64,000 nucleotides of DNA from Actinacidiphila rubida (GCF_900110255.1 NZ_FODD01000023.1:62001-126000), one strand, 5' to 3'; positions 24,972-34,162 are shown, counted from the first letter of the stretch. Notes: generated from the sequence alone by a model not told the origin. A program made the numbers and translations.

Positions 24972-25676
24972 TCAGGCCTCCAGCCGGTAGCCGGCACCGC
25001 GGACGGTGGTGAGCGTGGTGCGGCCGAACGGCCTGTCGATCTTGCGGCGCAGGGCGCTGATGTAGACCTCCACCACGTTGGAGTCGCCGTCGAAGGCGAA
25101 GTCCCAGGCGCGGGCGAGCAGTTCGGACTTGGGCACCACCTCGCCGGCGCGCCGGGCCAGGCAGTGCAGGATCGCGAACTCCTTGGGCGTCAGCGGGATC
25201 CGCACGTCGCCCCGGCTGCAGCGCAGGCCCGCGGGGTCGACCCGCAGGTCGCCCACGGCCAGGACCGCGGGCCGTTCCCGGGCGCCGCGCCGCACCAGGG
25301 CCCGCAGCCGGGCGAGCAGCACGACGTAGGAGAACGGTTTGCTGAGGTAGTCGTCGGCTCCGGTGTCCAGCGCCTCGGCCTCGTCGTACTCGCCGTCCTT
25401 CGCGGTGAGCATGAGGAGGGGTGTCCAGTTCCCTGCTTCGCGCAGCCGCGCGCACACCCCGTAGCCGTGCAGGCCCGGGAGCATGACGTCGAGGACGATG
25501 ACGTCGTAGGGCTGCTCGGTCGCCATCCACAGTCCCTCGAGCCCGTCATGGGCGAGGTCGACCGCGAAGCCCTCCCGGTTCAGGCCGTCCCTGAGGAGTT
25601 CGGCCAGCCGGTGTTCGTCCTCCACCACGAGTATCCGCACGCCGTCAGGGTGCACGCCCGTACCTAAGGCGAACAT
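24972..25676 (-). CDS. OmpR/PhoB-family response regulator
   Basis: A 234-residue regulator. The receiver domain starts VRILVVEDEHRLA, with the acceptor Asp in VIVLDVMLPG and Lys in SKPFSY; the C-terminal winged helix has LTPKEFAILHCLARR and SNVVEVYISALRRKID. The ATG at 25676 gives a 12-residue leader; a GTG at 25640 (beginning VRILVVEDE) is an equally plausible start. It is the first gene of an operon with the histidine kinase and is divergent from the secreted-protein gene. A pair of 11-bp-phased repeats in the gap fits a tandem OmpR-type site. Confidence 0.88.
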   Translation of the reverse strand: MFALGTGVHPDGVRILVVEDEHRLAELLRDGLNREGFAVDLAHDGLEGLWMATEQPYDVIVLDVMLPGLHGYGVCARLREAGNWTPLLMLTAKDGEYDEAEALDTGADDYLSKPFSYVVLLARLRALVRRGARERPAVLAVGDLRVDPAGLRCSRGDVRIPLTPKEFAILHCLARRAGEVVPKSELLARAWDFAFDGDSNVVEVYISALRRKIDRPFGRTTLTTVRGAGYRLEA

Positions 25677-25694
25677 GAAGATCCACCACGGGCT

Positions 25695-25711
25695 CTTCAG
25701 TCTGCCTTCAG
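25695..25711. promoter_or_regulatory. Direct repeat CTTCAG-N5-CTTCAG, likely response-regulator site
   Basis: CTTCAG at 25695 and 25706, exactly 11 bp apart, which is the phasing of tandem OmpR/PhoB half-sites. It lies 19 nt upstream of the response-regulator ATG and about 87 nt before the divergent secreted-protein gene. A 6-2-6 palindrome AGATCG-TC-CGATCT (25739-25752) sits nearby. Confidence 0.45.
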
Positions 25712-25797
25712 CCGCGCCCGGCGACGCTGCGGGGCGTCAGATCGTCCGATCTGCGGCAACCGATCGATGGCTGGTCCATCAACGGGAGTGACCCAGC

Positions 25798-26376
25798 ATG
25801 AAGAGCAACAGGATCCTGGTGGGCGCCGTCCTCACCGCCGGTCTCGGCCTGACCGGCGTGGTGGCGGCGTCGTCCAGCGGTGCGTCCACGCCGGACTCGG
25901 CGGCGTCGTCCGGTGCGGTGGCATCGGTGGCGTCGCGGGCGGCGTCCGGTGCCTCCACGACCGCCGTGACCTCGGTCGGCGCCGGCTCCGCGCCGGTGCT
26001 GACGCGAGTGGGGAAGCCGAGCAGCGGACCCGTCGTCGTCTGCTCCGTCATCCGGGCTCCGGGCGGCGCGAAGCCGGGCACGCCGGGTGGGCCGGGGACG
26101 CTGCCGCTGCCGAAGCAGGGCAAGGGGCTGCCGCTGCCCGACCCCGGGCAGAAGCCGGTGCGGATCACCGTCAAGGTGGTGGACGGCAAGGTCTACGTGA
26201 ACGGCAAGCGCGTTCCCGGGGCCAAGGTCGGCAAGGACTGCCCCGCACCGCCCGCGCTCCCGCCGCTCCCGGGCGGCCTGACCGGCAAGGGCGGCGGCAA
26301 GGCCGGCGGCGTGGTCCTCCAGGGCGCGCCGGGCGGGGCCGAGGCGGGCCTGACCACGAGCACGCTGCGCGGCTGA
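25798..26376 (+). CDS. Secreted Pro/Gly-rich hypothetical protein
   Basis: A 192-residue exported protein with a Sec signal peptide ending near 28-30. An Ala/Ser-rich stretch (~28-65) follows, then a core with two cysteines (VVVCSVI near 81 and KDCPAPP near 142) that could form one disulfide. Between them is a strand-like segment VRITVKVVDGKVYVNGKRV. Most of the rest is low-complexity Pro/Gly. No family is recognised. It is divergent from a two-component system, so it is probably a cell-envelope output of that system. A very strong terminator follows. Confidence 0.7.
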   Translation: MKSNRILVGAVLTAGLGLTGVVAASSSGASTPDSAASSGAVASVASRAASGASTTAVTSVGAGSAPVLTRVGKPSSGPVVVCSVIRAPGGAKPGTPGGPGTLPLPKQGKGLPLPDPGQKPVRITVKVVDGKVYVNGKRVPGAKVGKDCPAPPALPPLPGGLTGKGGGKAGGVVLQGAPGGAEAGLTTSTLRG

Positions 26377-26383
26377 GCACGCG

Positions 26384-26427
26384 GGGGCGCCCCCGGACCG
26401 GCCGGTCGGCCGGTCCGGGGGCGCCCC
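26384..26427. terminator. Bidirectional 20-bp hairpin terminator
   Basis: A perfect 20-bp stem (left arm 26384-26403, right arm 26408-26427) with loop GGTC, between the convergent ends of the secreted-protein and GH92 genes. It is among the strongest hairpins seen in the window. Confidence 0.85.
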
Positions 26428-26466
26428 GGTGCGTGCTGCGGCAGGTGTGCCGCGGGGGTCGCCGTC

Positions 26467-29400
26467 TCAGGCGGTGGCCACCGCGAACACGTGCATGTCA
26501 CCGCCGTCGGTGGTGGCGGGCAGCGTCACGCTCGCCAGCTGCTTGCCGGACTCCAGCGTGATCGGCGCGGTCGCGAAGACCTCGGTGCCCACCGGGTCCA
26601 CGCTGCCGCCCATCACGTCGCGGTACGTCGTGTGCACGGCCACGGTGTTGCCGAACGAGGGCTGGTCGGTACCGCCGCCCAGGGTCCAGTCGCTGAAGCC
26701 GATCTGGGCCTGCTGCGTGGTGCCGTCGGTGTACGTCAGGGTGACGGTGCCGCTGCTGGGACCGTCGCTGGCGCTGCCCAGCAGGCTCAGCCGGGTGGCG
26801 CCCTGCGCGGAGGCGCTGACGTCCAGCACCTGGTCACCGCCTCCGACCTGGACGTTGTCGGGTGCGCCGGGGGTGACCTGCGGCCATGTGAAGTCGAAGC
26901 CGCCCGAGGAGATCGTGCCGCCCGGTGTCGCCCCGGCCGCGGCGAGGGCCTTGGCCGAGTAGCTCCAGCCGCCGCCGTCGAAGTCGGCCGCGGGGCTGGT
27001 GTCGTCGGCCGAGATGCCGGCGTTGTTGACGTACCAGGTGAGGGTGCCGCGTACGCCGACCGTGACCGAGAGCCATGCCTGGGGAACGGAGGTGCCGTCG
27101 GCGGACTTCAGGGTGAGCGGCACCGTGTACACGCCGGCCTTGGTGCCGGCCGCGGCCGACACGGTCAGCGGCACGGAGGTGCTGCCGCCGGCGGGCACGG
27201 TCGCCTGGCCGGACGCCGGCGACACGGTGATGCCGTCGGGCGCCGCGGCGCTCCACCGCACACCGGTCTTCTCGTCGCGCAGCGTCGAGAGCTTCAGCGC
27301 GCTGTCCGCGGAGTGGCCCGGCTCGATCTTCACCTGGCCGGGCGCGGTGGCCGCGAAGAACGGCGCCTCGCCCTGGCGGTAGGACGGCGGCGCGTCCTTG
27401 GCGGCGGCGCCCCACGAGGTGTTCGGGGTGCTGCCGAGGGTGAAGTCCAGGGTGCCGCCGTGCGTGGCGAACGACGCGGGGACCCAGGGCTGCTGCGAGG
27501 TGTGGCCGTCGGTGCGCAGACCCTGCACGTAGATGTTGCTGGTGGAAGCGCCGGGGGCGTTGACCGTGATGGTCTTGCCGAGCCCGGTGTGGATCACCGC
27601 GTGCGGGAAGACCGGCGCGGACAGCACCAGGTCGGCGCGGCTGGGCACCTGCGGGTACATGCCGAGCGCGGAGAAGACGTACCACGAGGACATGGTGCCG
27701 GCGTCGTCGTTGCCCGGGATGCCGCCGGGGGTGTTGGTCCACAGGCCGTCGGTCTCGGCGCGGACGGTCGCCTGGGTCTTGTAGGGCGCGCCGAAGTAGT
27801 CGTACAGGTAGGGCGCGTTGATGTCGGGCTCGTTGGTCGGGTCGTACTTCGTCGGGTCGTTGGCGGAGAAGTCGAAGGCTCCGTCGGATCCGTGGAAGAA
27901 GTCGTCGAGCCGGGAGATCGCGGCCTTGTCGCCGCCCATCGCCTGCGACAGGCCGGCGATGTCGGAGTACACCATCCACGTGTAGCGGGCGCTGGTGCCT
28001 TCGACGAATCCGCTGCCGGTGGCCGGGCTGAACGTCGCGCCCGCCCATGTGCCGTCGCTCTTGCGGTCACGCATGTAGCCGCCCTGCGCGGTGGCGTTGG
28101 GGTCGAAGACGTTCGTCCAGTTGCCGGCGCGGTCGCGGAACTGCTGCTGCACCGTGTGGTTTCCGACCTGCCCGGCGAGTTCGGAGATGCCGAAGTCGGC
28201 TGCCGCGTCCTCGAGGGTCTCGGCGGCGCCGGCCCAGCAGTGGCAGTTGTCGGCCGGCACGTAGCCGAGCTGCAGGTACTTGTCGAGGGCGGGGCGCTGG
28301 CCCACGCACTCCACGTTGCAGCCCGCGCTGTCCGAGTCGTTGGCGGTCGGCACGGTGGCCGCCTTCACCAGCGAGTCGAGGGCGCCCTTGACGTCGAAGT
28401 TCCGCCCGCCGAAGGCGTAGATGCCGGCGAGCGCGGCGTCCGACGGGTCGCCGGACATGATGCTCGTCTTGCCGTTCTCCAGCAGCCAGCGGTCCCACTC
28501 GCCGCCGCGCTGGCCGGCGTAGTTGAACAGGGACTGGGCGTAGTCGCTGCCGACGCCGGGCTGCAGCAGGGTCAGCAACTGCACCTGGGCGCGGTACTGG
28601 TCCCAGCCGGAGAAGGTGCCGTACTGCGCGTGCTGGCCGCGCTCGACGTGGTGGACCGTGCGGTCGCCGCCGAGGTACCGGCCGTCGACGTCGCTGGTGA
28701 GGGTCGGTTCGAGCATCGAGTGGTACAGCGCGGTGTAGAAGGTGCTGCGCTGGTCGTCGGTGCCGCCGCCGATCTGGATGCGGCCGAGGTCGCTGTTCCA
28801 CGCGTCGGCGGCTTGGGCGCGCACCGAGGCGAAGGAGCGCGACGGCGGGTTCTCCGCCCGCAGGTTGGCCTCGGCGTTGTCCGCGCTGACGTAGCTGATC
28901 GCGACCTTGGCCTGCACGTGCTGCGTGCCGGGGGCGAACGTCACGTACGCGCCGGAGCCCTTGCCGGCGACCGGGCCGCCGCCGGAGGAGTAGCCGGTGC
29001 CGCCGGAGGCGGTGGTCGACCCGGCGTTCAGCGTGCCGTCGGTCCAGGTGCCGACCTTGGCGAACGGTGAGTCGAAGTGCGCGGTGAAGTACAGGGTGTA
29101 GACGTCGTGCCGGTTGTTGGCGCTCTGCGGGCCGCAGAAGTTGCCCGCGCTCACCGAGCCGGTGACGGTGTGGGCGGCCGCGTCGACCGCGACGTCCGCG
29201 GCGGTGCTGCCGCTCTCGGAGTTGGAGGTGCGGAACAGCATGCTCGCGGGCTTGTCGGCCGGGAAGCCGAACTCACCGGTGCCGGTGCGCGCGGTGGTGG
29301 TGAGCTCCGCGCTCGCGCCGCTGTCCAGCGCGACCTTGTAGTAGCCCGCCTGGGCCGTCTCGTTGGCGTGCGAGAAGGTGCTGGTGTACTTGGCGTCGCC

Positions 29401-29826
29401 GGTGTCGGAGGTCGGCGACGAGTCGACGTCGCCGACGTACGGCATGATCGGGATGTCGCCGTTGGCGCCCGAGCAGCCCACGCCGTTGAGGTGCGTGAGG
29501 CTGAACCCGCGGATCTTCGTGGCGTCGTAGCGGTACCCGCCGGGGGCGGGGGTGGACACCTGCTTGCCGGTGGAGTTCTGCGGACTCCAGGCGAGCATGC
29601 CGAACGGGGTGACGGCGCCGGGGTAGGTGTTCCCGGCGTTGGACGTCCCGATCAGCGGGTTGACGTACGACGCGGGGTCGCCGGCGGCGCTGCCCGGGGT
29701 CCCGGCCGAGGCCGGCGCGGCCCCGAAGCCCAGTCCCAGCAGCGCGGTCGCCGCCGCAACGGCCGTGGCGATCCCGCCGCGCCTGCGGCGCGTACGGCCC
29801 GGCCGCCGCGAGGTTCTGTCTGACAC
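26467..29826 (-). CDS. Secreted GH92 alpha-1,2-mannosidase-type enzyme
   Basis: A 1119-residue exported GH92 enzyme. The N-terminus is Arg-rich (TSRRPGRTRRRR) with a signal peptide ending near 42 (PASA). The core starts YVNPLIGTSNAGNTYPGA; the candidate acid is the Glu of VEGTSARYTW near 609 and the base motif is GNDDAGTMSSW near 704. A NEW3-like Ig domain lies at ~820-920 and a C-terminal NPCBM-like beta domain at ~925-1119. It is more similar in layout to the 10580-13834 protein than to the 6515-10471 one. A CGACAACGTTGTCA operator begins 20 nt upstream of the ATG, the same spacing as at the gene starting at 13834. Confidence 0.9.
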   Translation of the reverse strand: MSDRTSRRPGRTRRRRGGIATAVAAATALLGLGFGAAPASAGTPGSAAGDPASYVNPLIGTSNAGNTYPGAVTPFGMLAWSPQNSTGKQVSTPAPGGYRYDATKIRGFSLTHLNGVGCSGANGDIPIMPYVGDVDSSPTSDTGDAKYTSTFSHANETAQAGYYKVALDSGASAELTTTARTGTGEFGFPADKPASMLFRTSNSESGSTAADVAVDAAAHTVTGSVSAGNFCGPQSANNRHDVYTLYFTAHFDSPFAKVGTWTDGTLNAGSTTASGGTGYSSGGGPVAGKGSGAYVTFAPGTQHVQAKVAISYVSADNAEANLRAENPPSRSFASVRAQAADAWNSDLGRIQIGGGTDDQRSTFYTALYHSMLEPTLTSDVDGRYLGGDRTVHHVERGQHAQYGTFSGWDQYRAQVQLLTLLQPGVGSDYAQSLFNYAGQRGGEWDRWLLENGKTSIMSGDPSDAALAGIYAFGGRNFDVKGALDSLVKAATVPTANDSDSAGCNVECVGQRPALDKYLQLGYVPADNCHCWAGAAETLEDAAADFGISELAGQVGNHTVQQQFRDRAGNWTNVFDPNATAQGGYMRDRKSDGTWAGATFSPATGSGFVEGTSARYTWMVYSDIAGLSQAMGGDKAAISRLDDFFHGSDGAFDFSANDPTKYDPTNEPDINAPYLYDYFGAPYKTQATVRAETDGLWTNTPGGIPGNDDAGTMSSWYVFSALGMYPQVPSRADLVLSAPVFPHAVIHTGLGKTITVNAPGASTSNIYVQGLRTDGHTSQQPWVPASFATHGGTLDFTLGSTPNTSWGAAAKDAPPSYRQGEAPFFAATAPGQVKIEPGHSADSALKLSTLRDEKTGVRWSAAAPDGITVSPASGQATVPAGGSTSVPLTVSAAAGTKAGVYTVPLTLKSADGTSVPQAWLSVTVGVRGTLTWYVNNAGISADDTSPAADFDGGGWSYSAKALAAAGATPGGTISSGGFDFTWPQVTPGAPDNVQVGGGDQVLDVSASAQGATRLSLLGSASDGPSSGTVTLTYTDGTTQQAQIGFSDWTLGGGTDQPSFGNTVAVHTTYRDVMGGSVDPVGTEVFATAPITLESGKQLASVTLPATTDGGDMHVFAVATA

Positions 29827-29845
29827 TATTTCCGCCCTTCCAGCC

Positions 29846-29859
29846 CGACAACGTTGTCA
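29846..29859. promoter_or_regulatory. LacI-type operator CGACAACGTTGTCA (GH92 at 26467-29826)
   Basis: One base from the perfect palindrome. It begins 20 nt before the start codon, identical to the site at 13854-13867. Confidence 0.78.
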
Positions 29860-29873
29860 AGATTCGGCTTACG

Positions 29874-29903
29874 ATGTTTTCCCGAAGGGCTCGCGGGTGT
29901 CAA
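29874..29903 (-). promoter_or_regulatory. Candidate promoter TTGACA-18-AAACAT for the GH92 gene
   Basis: Consensus -35 TTGACA (29903-29898) with a weak -10 (29879-29874), located 14 bp upstream of the LacI-type operator. This is the same -35/operator order as at 18678 and 46877. Confidence 0.45.
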
Positions 29904-30016
29904 GAGCCTGTAAGCGAGCACAGGTTGGAGATTCGCCGGGCCGCGGGCCCGGCCGGCGAGTGACAACGGGCGCGCCGCGGTGCAGAATGGCCCGGCCCCC
30001 GCCCCTGGAGGAAACG

Positions 30017-30529
30017 ATGCCGCAGCCGGAACCCGGCCCCGAGGTCACCGCCCTGCTCAAGAGCCTGGCCTCGCAGCGGCGGCACGTCCTGTCGATTCTC
30101 GACGGCCTGGACGACGAGGCGCTGCGCCGGCCGGTACTGCCCTCCGGGTGGAACTGTCTCGGCCTGGTCCGCCATCTGGCGCTGGACGTCGAGCAGTTCT
30201 GGTTCCGCGGGGTCGTCGCCGGCGAGGCCGACGTCATCGCGTGGGCGACGAGCGAGCACGAGGAGCCGTGGGAGGTCGGAGCCGGCGTCCCCGCCGCGGA
30301 CGTCCTCGCGCTCTACCGGCGGGAGGCGGCCCTCGCCGACGCCGTCATCGCGGCCGCGTCCGCGGACACCCCGCCCGCGTGGTGGCCGACCGACCTCTTC
30401 GGCCCCCGGTTCCACCACACCCTGCGCGAGGTCCTGCTCCACGTCATCACGGAGACGGCGTGCCACGCGGGCCACCTCGACGCGGTCCGCGAACTCATCG
30501 ACGGACACCAGCGCCTGGTCCTCACCTGA
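30017..30529 (+). CDS. DinB/DUF664 family protein
   Basis: A 170-residue DinB-like helical-bundle protein with the DUF664 pattern. VRHLALDVEQFWF supplies the first metal His, and HVITETACHAGHLDAVREL supplies the last two. It is a paralogue of the 14333-14872 protein, though divergent in sequence. Activity is expected to be a metal-dependent thiol or small-molecule transfer, substrate unknown. The ATG at 30017 is preceded by GGAGG. It is divergent from the third GH92 gene. Confidence 0.78.
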   Translation: MPQPEPGPEVTALLKSLASQRRHVLSILDGLDDEALRRPVLPSGWNCLGLVRHLALDVEQFWFRGVVAGEADVIAWATSEHEEPWEVGAGVPAADVLALYRREAALADAVIAAASADTPPAWWPTDLFGPRFHHTLREVLLHVITETACHAGHLDAVRELIDGHQRLVLT

Positions 30530-30836
30530 CCTGACGCACCGGCACCGTACGGGAGTTCACCGCGGGACCCCGCGACGCCCGAGCATGACACCCGCGCGTC
30601 ACGACTGGCGCCACCGCGCGAGGCGGCCGGGCACCGGATCCGCCACTCCCGGGACTCATGCGGAGGGCACTATTCCCCGTCATGACCATGCCTAATGCAT
30701 TTGACATGAACGGCCGGTTGCCTTTTGGGTAGTCCTTGACGCCTCAAAGGCTTGGAATTATCGGGGCATATAGGACAGGAAAACTCAATCTTTCCCAGGC
30801 TCTGACCTGAGGGACGCCGCTCTCGCGCCCGCGCGC
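30530..30836. other. Non-coding gap with an AT-rich promoter zone
   Basis: About 307 bp without a gene. The stretch 30680-30810 is markedly A/T-richer than its surroundings and contains the promoter candidate at 30736-30764 plus a further TTGACA near 30709. Confidence 0.5.
30736..30764 (+). promoter_or_regulatory. Candidate promoter TTGACG-17-TATCGG
   Basis: -35 TTGACG at 30736-30741 and -10 TATCGG at 30759-30764 with a 17-bp spacer, about 70 nt upstream of the PAP2 gene. Confidence 0.4.
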
Positions 30837-32240
30837 GTGCGCGGTCCCGAGGGGCCGAGCCGGCGGAAAACTCACCAGACGACCGAGCTGTTGATATCTC
30901 TTACCTCACGGGTGACCTCGCGCAGAACAACCCGAATATCGCTCTCCGCACTGCGCCAGCCGCGGGTGATGCTGTGGGCCGCCGTCTCCGCGGTGGCCCT
31001 CGTGTTCCTCGTCACGATGGAGATCGCCGCGCGCCACTACGGCCTGCCCGGACCGATCACCACCCAGGCGCAGGAAGTGGTGTTCGCCCCCAAGTCCGGT
31101 GCCCTGCTGTACGCCAGCCTGGGCCTGATGATGGTGGTGCTCACCTGGCGGCAGCGCTTCCTCGCCCTCGGGGCCGCGCTCGGCATCGACGTCGTGTTCC
31201 TGGTGGTGCGGCTGGCGGTCGGCGCGGGGCCGACCTTCGGCAACGGCGCCCTCTGGGTCGTCCTGGGCTGCGCGCTGCACGCCCTCGTCCGGCTCACAGG
31301 CCGGGACCTCACCCTGAGGCTCAAGGGCGTCGGCCTCGCGCTGGTGCTCGTGACCGGGCGCAAGACCGGGGACGCGTGGCTACTGATCACCTCCAAGGCG
31401 CGCCCGGCGGTGTTCGACCCCTACACGGAAGCCGCGGACCACGCCCTCGGCAACCCGTCGTGGCTGGTCGGCCGGCTCGTCCGGGCGAGCGGCCCGGTCG
31501 GCACCCACCTGCTCGACTACGTCTACATCCAGCTGGCCGTGGCCGCGGTGGCCGTCACCCTGTACCAGCTGCGCAACGTGTCGGTGGAGCGCCGCTTCCC
31601 GCGCCACCACCTGGTCCGCACGTTCCTGCTCATCGGCCTGCTCGGACCGGGCATCTACATGCTCTTCCCCACCGTCGGGCCGGTCTTCGCCTACGGCGCC
31701 GACGGCGGGCACTGGGCGGTCGCCACGTTCTGGCCGGACACGACGCCGCCGCTCGGCGCGCTGCGACCGCTGCCGTTCGACGCGATCACCCCGCGCAACT
31801 GCATGCCGAGCCTCCACACGGCGTGGGCGACGGCGATCTTCATCCACTCCCGCACGGGCCCCCGCCTCCTGCGCTACGCGGGCACGTTCTGGCTGGTCGC
31901 CACCCTCGGCGCGACCCTCGGGTTCGGCTACCACTACGGCGTCGACCTGGTCGCCGGAGCGGTGTTCGCCCTCACGATCGAAGGCGGGCTGCGCGCCCAC
32001 GACCGCGGCTGGGACCGCCCGGGCATCCTCCTGGTCGCCCACGGCACGGGCGTCTTCGCCGTGATGCTGGTGTCCTACCGCTACCTGCCCGGGCAGATGG
32101 CCGCGCACCCCTGGCTCTTCGGCCCCCTGCTCCTGTTCGCGACGGGCTCCGTCATCTACGACTTCGTGCGGACAGCGAACCAGGACGATCCGCTGCCCGG
32201 GCCGCAGCTCCGGCGCCGGCTCCAGCCGGAACTGGTCTGA
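30837..32240 (+). CDS. Integral membrane PAP2-superfamily phosphatase / inositol-phosphotransferase-like protein
   Basis: A polytopic membrane protein of up to 467 residues with about 11-12 hydrophobic helices. The PAP2_3 (inositolphosphotransferase/AUR1-like) signature is visible: NCMPSLHTAWA near 322, the catalytic His; then GYHYGVDLVAG near 363, with the second His and Asp. Members remove or transfer lipid phosphate head groups at the membrane. The exact lipid is unknown; phosphatidylinositol-derived or isoprenoid phosphates are options. The start is uncertain: the GTG at 30837 has no ribosome site, and an ATG further in (MLWAAVSAVAL) or a GTG at 30912 are alternatives. Confidence 0.75.
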   Translation: MRGPEGPSRRKTHQTTELLISLTSRVTSRRTTRISLSALRQPRVMLWAAVSAVALVFLVTMEIAARHYGLPGPITTQAQEVVFAPKSGALLYASLGLMMVVLTWRQRFLALGAALGIDVVFLVVRLAVGAGPTFGNGALWVVLGCALHALVRLTGRDLTLRLKGVGLALVLVTGRKTGDAWLLITSKARPAVFDPYTEAADHALGNPSWLVGRLVRASGPVGTHLLDYVYIQLAVAAVAVTLYQLRNVSVERRFPRHHLVRTFLLIGLLGPGIYMLFPTVGPVFAYGADGGHWAVATFWPDTTPPLGALRPLPFDAITPRNCMPSLHTAWATAIFIHSRTGPRLLRYAGTFWLVATLGATLGFGYHYGVDLVAGAVFALTIEGGLRAHDRGWDRPGILLVAHGTGVFAVMLVSYRYLPGQMAAHPWLFGPLLLFATGSVIYDFVRTANQDDPLPGPQLRRRLQPELV

Positions 32241-32265
32241 CGGCCCGCGCCCGCGTCAGCTCTTT

Positions 32266-32364
32266 CCGTTTTCCCCCCACCCGCCCACCCTCCCCCAGAC
32301 TCCGTCCGGGGGTGCCCCCTGCCCTTTTCCGTCAGGTGCGGACGGGCGGGTGGGTGAAAAACGG
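32266..32364. terminator. Long imperfect hairpin between convergent genes
   Basis: Outer arms 32266-32286 and 32344-32364 pair with a few mismatches, and an inner hairpin (CCCCCAGA...CCGGGGG) lies between. The T/A-rich outer ends (GTTTTCC / GTGAAAAAC) make it effective in both directions. Confidence 0.65.
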
Positions 32365-32374
32365 ACGAGCGGAG

Positions 32375-34117
32375 CTACGGGCGGGGGACGTTGCGAAGGT
32401 TCGCCCGGGCGAGCTGCACCATCTTGCCGACACCTCCGTCGAGAACGGTGCGGCCCATGGAGAGGGCGAATCCGCCGATCTGCTCGCCGGTGATCTTCGG
32501 GGGGATGGACAGGGCGTGCGGGTCGGTGACGACGTCGACGAGGGCGGGGCCCCGGTGACGGAACGCGTCCTTGAGCGCGCCGCGCAGGTCCTTCGGCTTC
32601 TCGACGCGGACGCCGTACGCGCCCGCGGCCCGCGCGAGGGCCGCGAAGTCCGGGTTGCGGTTGGTGGTGCCGAACGCGGGCAGCCCCTCGACCATCATCT
32701 CCAGCTCGACCATGCCGAGCGAGGAGTTGTTGAACAGCACGACCTTCACCGGGAGGTCGTACTGCACGAGGGTCAGGAAGTCGCCCATGAGCATGCTGAA
32801 ACCGCCGTCGCCCGACATCGAGATCACCTGGCGGCGGCGGTCGGTGAACTGGGCGCCGATGGCCTGCGGGAGGGCGTTGGCCATCGAGCCGTGCGAGAAG
32901 GAGCCGATGACCCGGCGTCTGCCGTTGGGCGTGAGGTAGCGGGCCGCCCACACGTTGCACATGCCGGTGTCCACGGTGAACACCGCGTCGTCGTCGGCGA
33001 CGTCGTCGAGCACGGACGCGACGTACTCGGGGTGGATCGGCGTGTGCTTGTCGACCTTGCGGGTGTAGGCCTTGACCACGCCGTCCAGGGCGTCGCTGTG
33101 CTTCTTCAGCATGCGGTCGAGGAACTTGCGGTCGCTCTTGGGCCGTACCTTGGGCGTCAGGCAGCGCAGCGTCTCGGCGACGTCGCCCCACACGGCCAGG
33201 TCGAGGCGGGAGCGGCGGCCCAGCCGCTCGGGCCGCACGTCGACCTGGACGATCCGCACGTCCGTGGGCAGGAAGCTCTGGTAGGGAAAGTCGGTGCCGA
33301 GCAGGACCAGCAGGTCGCACTCGTGCATCGCCTCGTACGCGGCGCCGTAGCCGAGCAGGCCGCTCATGCCGACGTCGTACGGGTTGTCGTACTGGATCCA
33401 CTCCTTGCCGCGCAGGGCGTGGCCGACGGGTGCCTTGACGCGTTCCGCGAAGGCCATCACCTCGTCGTGGGCGCCGGCGGTGCCGCTGCCGCAGAAGAGC
33501 GTGACCCGGCCGGCGGCGTCGACCAGGTCGGCGAACTCGTCGATCTCCGCGTCGCCGGGCCGGACCTGGGGGCGGCGGGAGACCATGGCGTGCTCGGCGG
33601 CGCTGCGCGGGGCGGTCTGCGCGGCGATGTCGCCGGGGAGCGCGACGACGGACACGCCCCCCTGGCCCACCGCGTGCTGGATCGCGATCCGCAGGACGCG
33701 CGGCATCTGGCCGGCGTTGGAGATCAGCTCGCTGTAGTGGCTGCATTCCCGGAACAGCTGGTCGGGGTGGGTCTCCTGGAAGTAGCCGGTGCCGATCTCG
33801 CTGCTGGGGATGTGCGAGGCGAGGGCGAGCACCGGGGCCATCGAGCGGTGCGCGTCGTACAGCCCGTTGATCAGGTGCAGGTTGCCGGGGCCGCAGGACC
33901 CGGCGCAGGCGGCCAGCCGGCCGGTGAGCTGCGCCTCGGCGCCGGCCGCGAACGCCGCGGTCTCCTCGTGCCGCACGTGCACCCATTCGAGGGACCGGTT
34001 GCGGCGCACGGCGTCCACCACGGGGTTGAGGCTGTCGCCCACCACCCCGTAGAGGCGCTGCACGCCGGCCCGGACGAGCACGTCGACGAACTGTTCGGCC
34101 ACGGTCTCTTTCGCCAT
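32375..34117 (-). CDS. poxB: Thiamine-diphosphate pyruvate dehydrogenase/oxidase (PoxB-like)
   Basis: A 580-residue ThDP enzyme of the pyruvate oxidase/dehydrogenase group (pyruvate to acetate + CO2 with electron transfer to quinone or oxygen). The N-terminal PYR domain has VVGDSLNPVVDAV and RHEETAAFAAGAEAQ with the activating Glu. The central Rossmann domain starts near 190. The C-terminal PP domain has the ThDP/Mg motif GDGGFSMLMGDFLT with NNSSLGMVELE. The start MAKETVAEQ at 34117 matches the family; an upstream ATG at 34126 (MVYM) is possible. It is peripheral at the membrane in known homologues. It stands as a single gene, converging with the PAP2 gene. The symbol is by similarity only. 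Confidence 0.85.
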   Translation of the reverse strand: MAKETVAEQFVDVLVRAGVQRLYGVVGDSLNPVVDAVRRNRSLEWVHVRHEETAAFAAGAEAQLTGRLAACAGSCGPGNLHLINGLYDAHRSMAPVLALASHIPSSEIGTGYFQETHPDQLFRECSHYSELISNAGQMPRVLRIAIQHAVGQGGVSVVALPGDIAAQTAPRSAAEHAMVSRRPQVRPGDAEIDEFADLVDAAGRVTLFCGSGTAGAHDEVMAFAERVKAPVGHALRGKEWIQYDNPYDVGMSGLLGYGAAYEAMHECDLLVLLGTDFPYQSFLPTDVRIVQVDVRPERLGRRSRLDLAVWGDVAETLRCLTPKVRPKSDRKFLDRMLKKHSDALDGVVKAYTRKVDKHTPIHPEYVASVLDDVADDDAVFTVDTGMCNVWAARYLTPNGRRRVIGSFSHGSMANALPQAIGAQFTDRRRQVISMSGDGGFSMLMGDFLTLVQYDLPVKVVLFNNSSLGMVELEMMVEGLPAFGTTNRNPDFAALARAAGAYGVRVEKPKDLRGALKDAFRHRGPALVDVVTDPHALSIPPKITGEQIGGFALSMGRTVLDGGVGKMVQLARANLRNVPRP

Positions 34118-34134
34118 GTAGACCATCACGCCAT

Positions 34135-34162
34135 GGGCCCGGGCATCCCGCATCCCGGGCCC
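34135..34162 (-). terminator. Hairpin after the PL8 lyase gene
   Basis: Stem GGGCCCGGG / CCCGGGCCC with a 10-nt loop, downstream of the PL8 stop and only 18 nt before the pyruvate oxidase start. It may end the lyase transcript or shape the next gene's leader. Confidence 0.5.

Noticed and set aside
29961..29968. TGACAACG half-site upstream of the DUF664 gene (and another at 17704-17711)
   Set aside because: Only one half of the palindrome is present, and the second lies at the end of a coding region; not counted as regulon sites.
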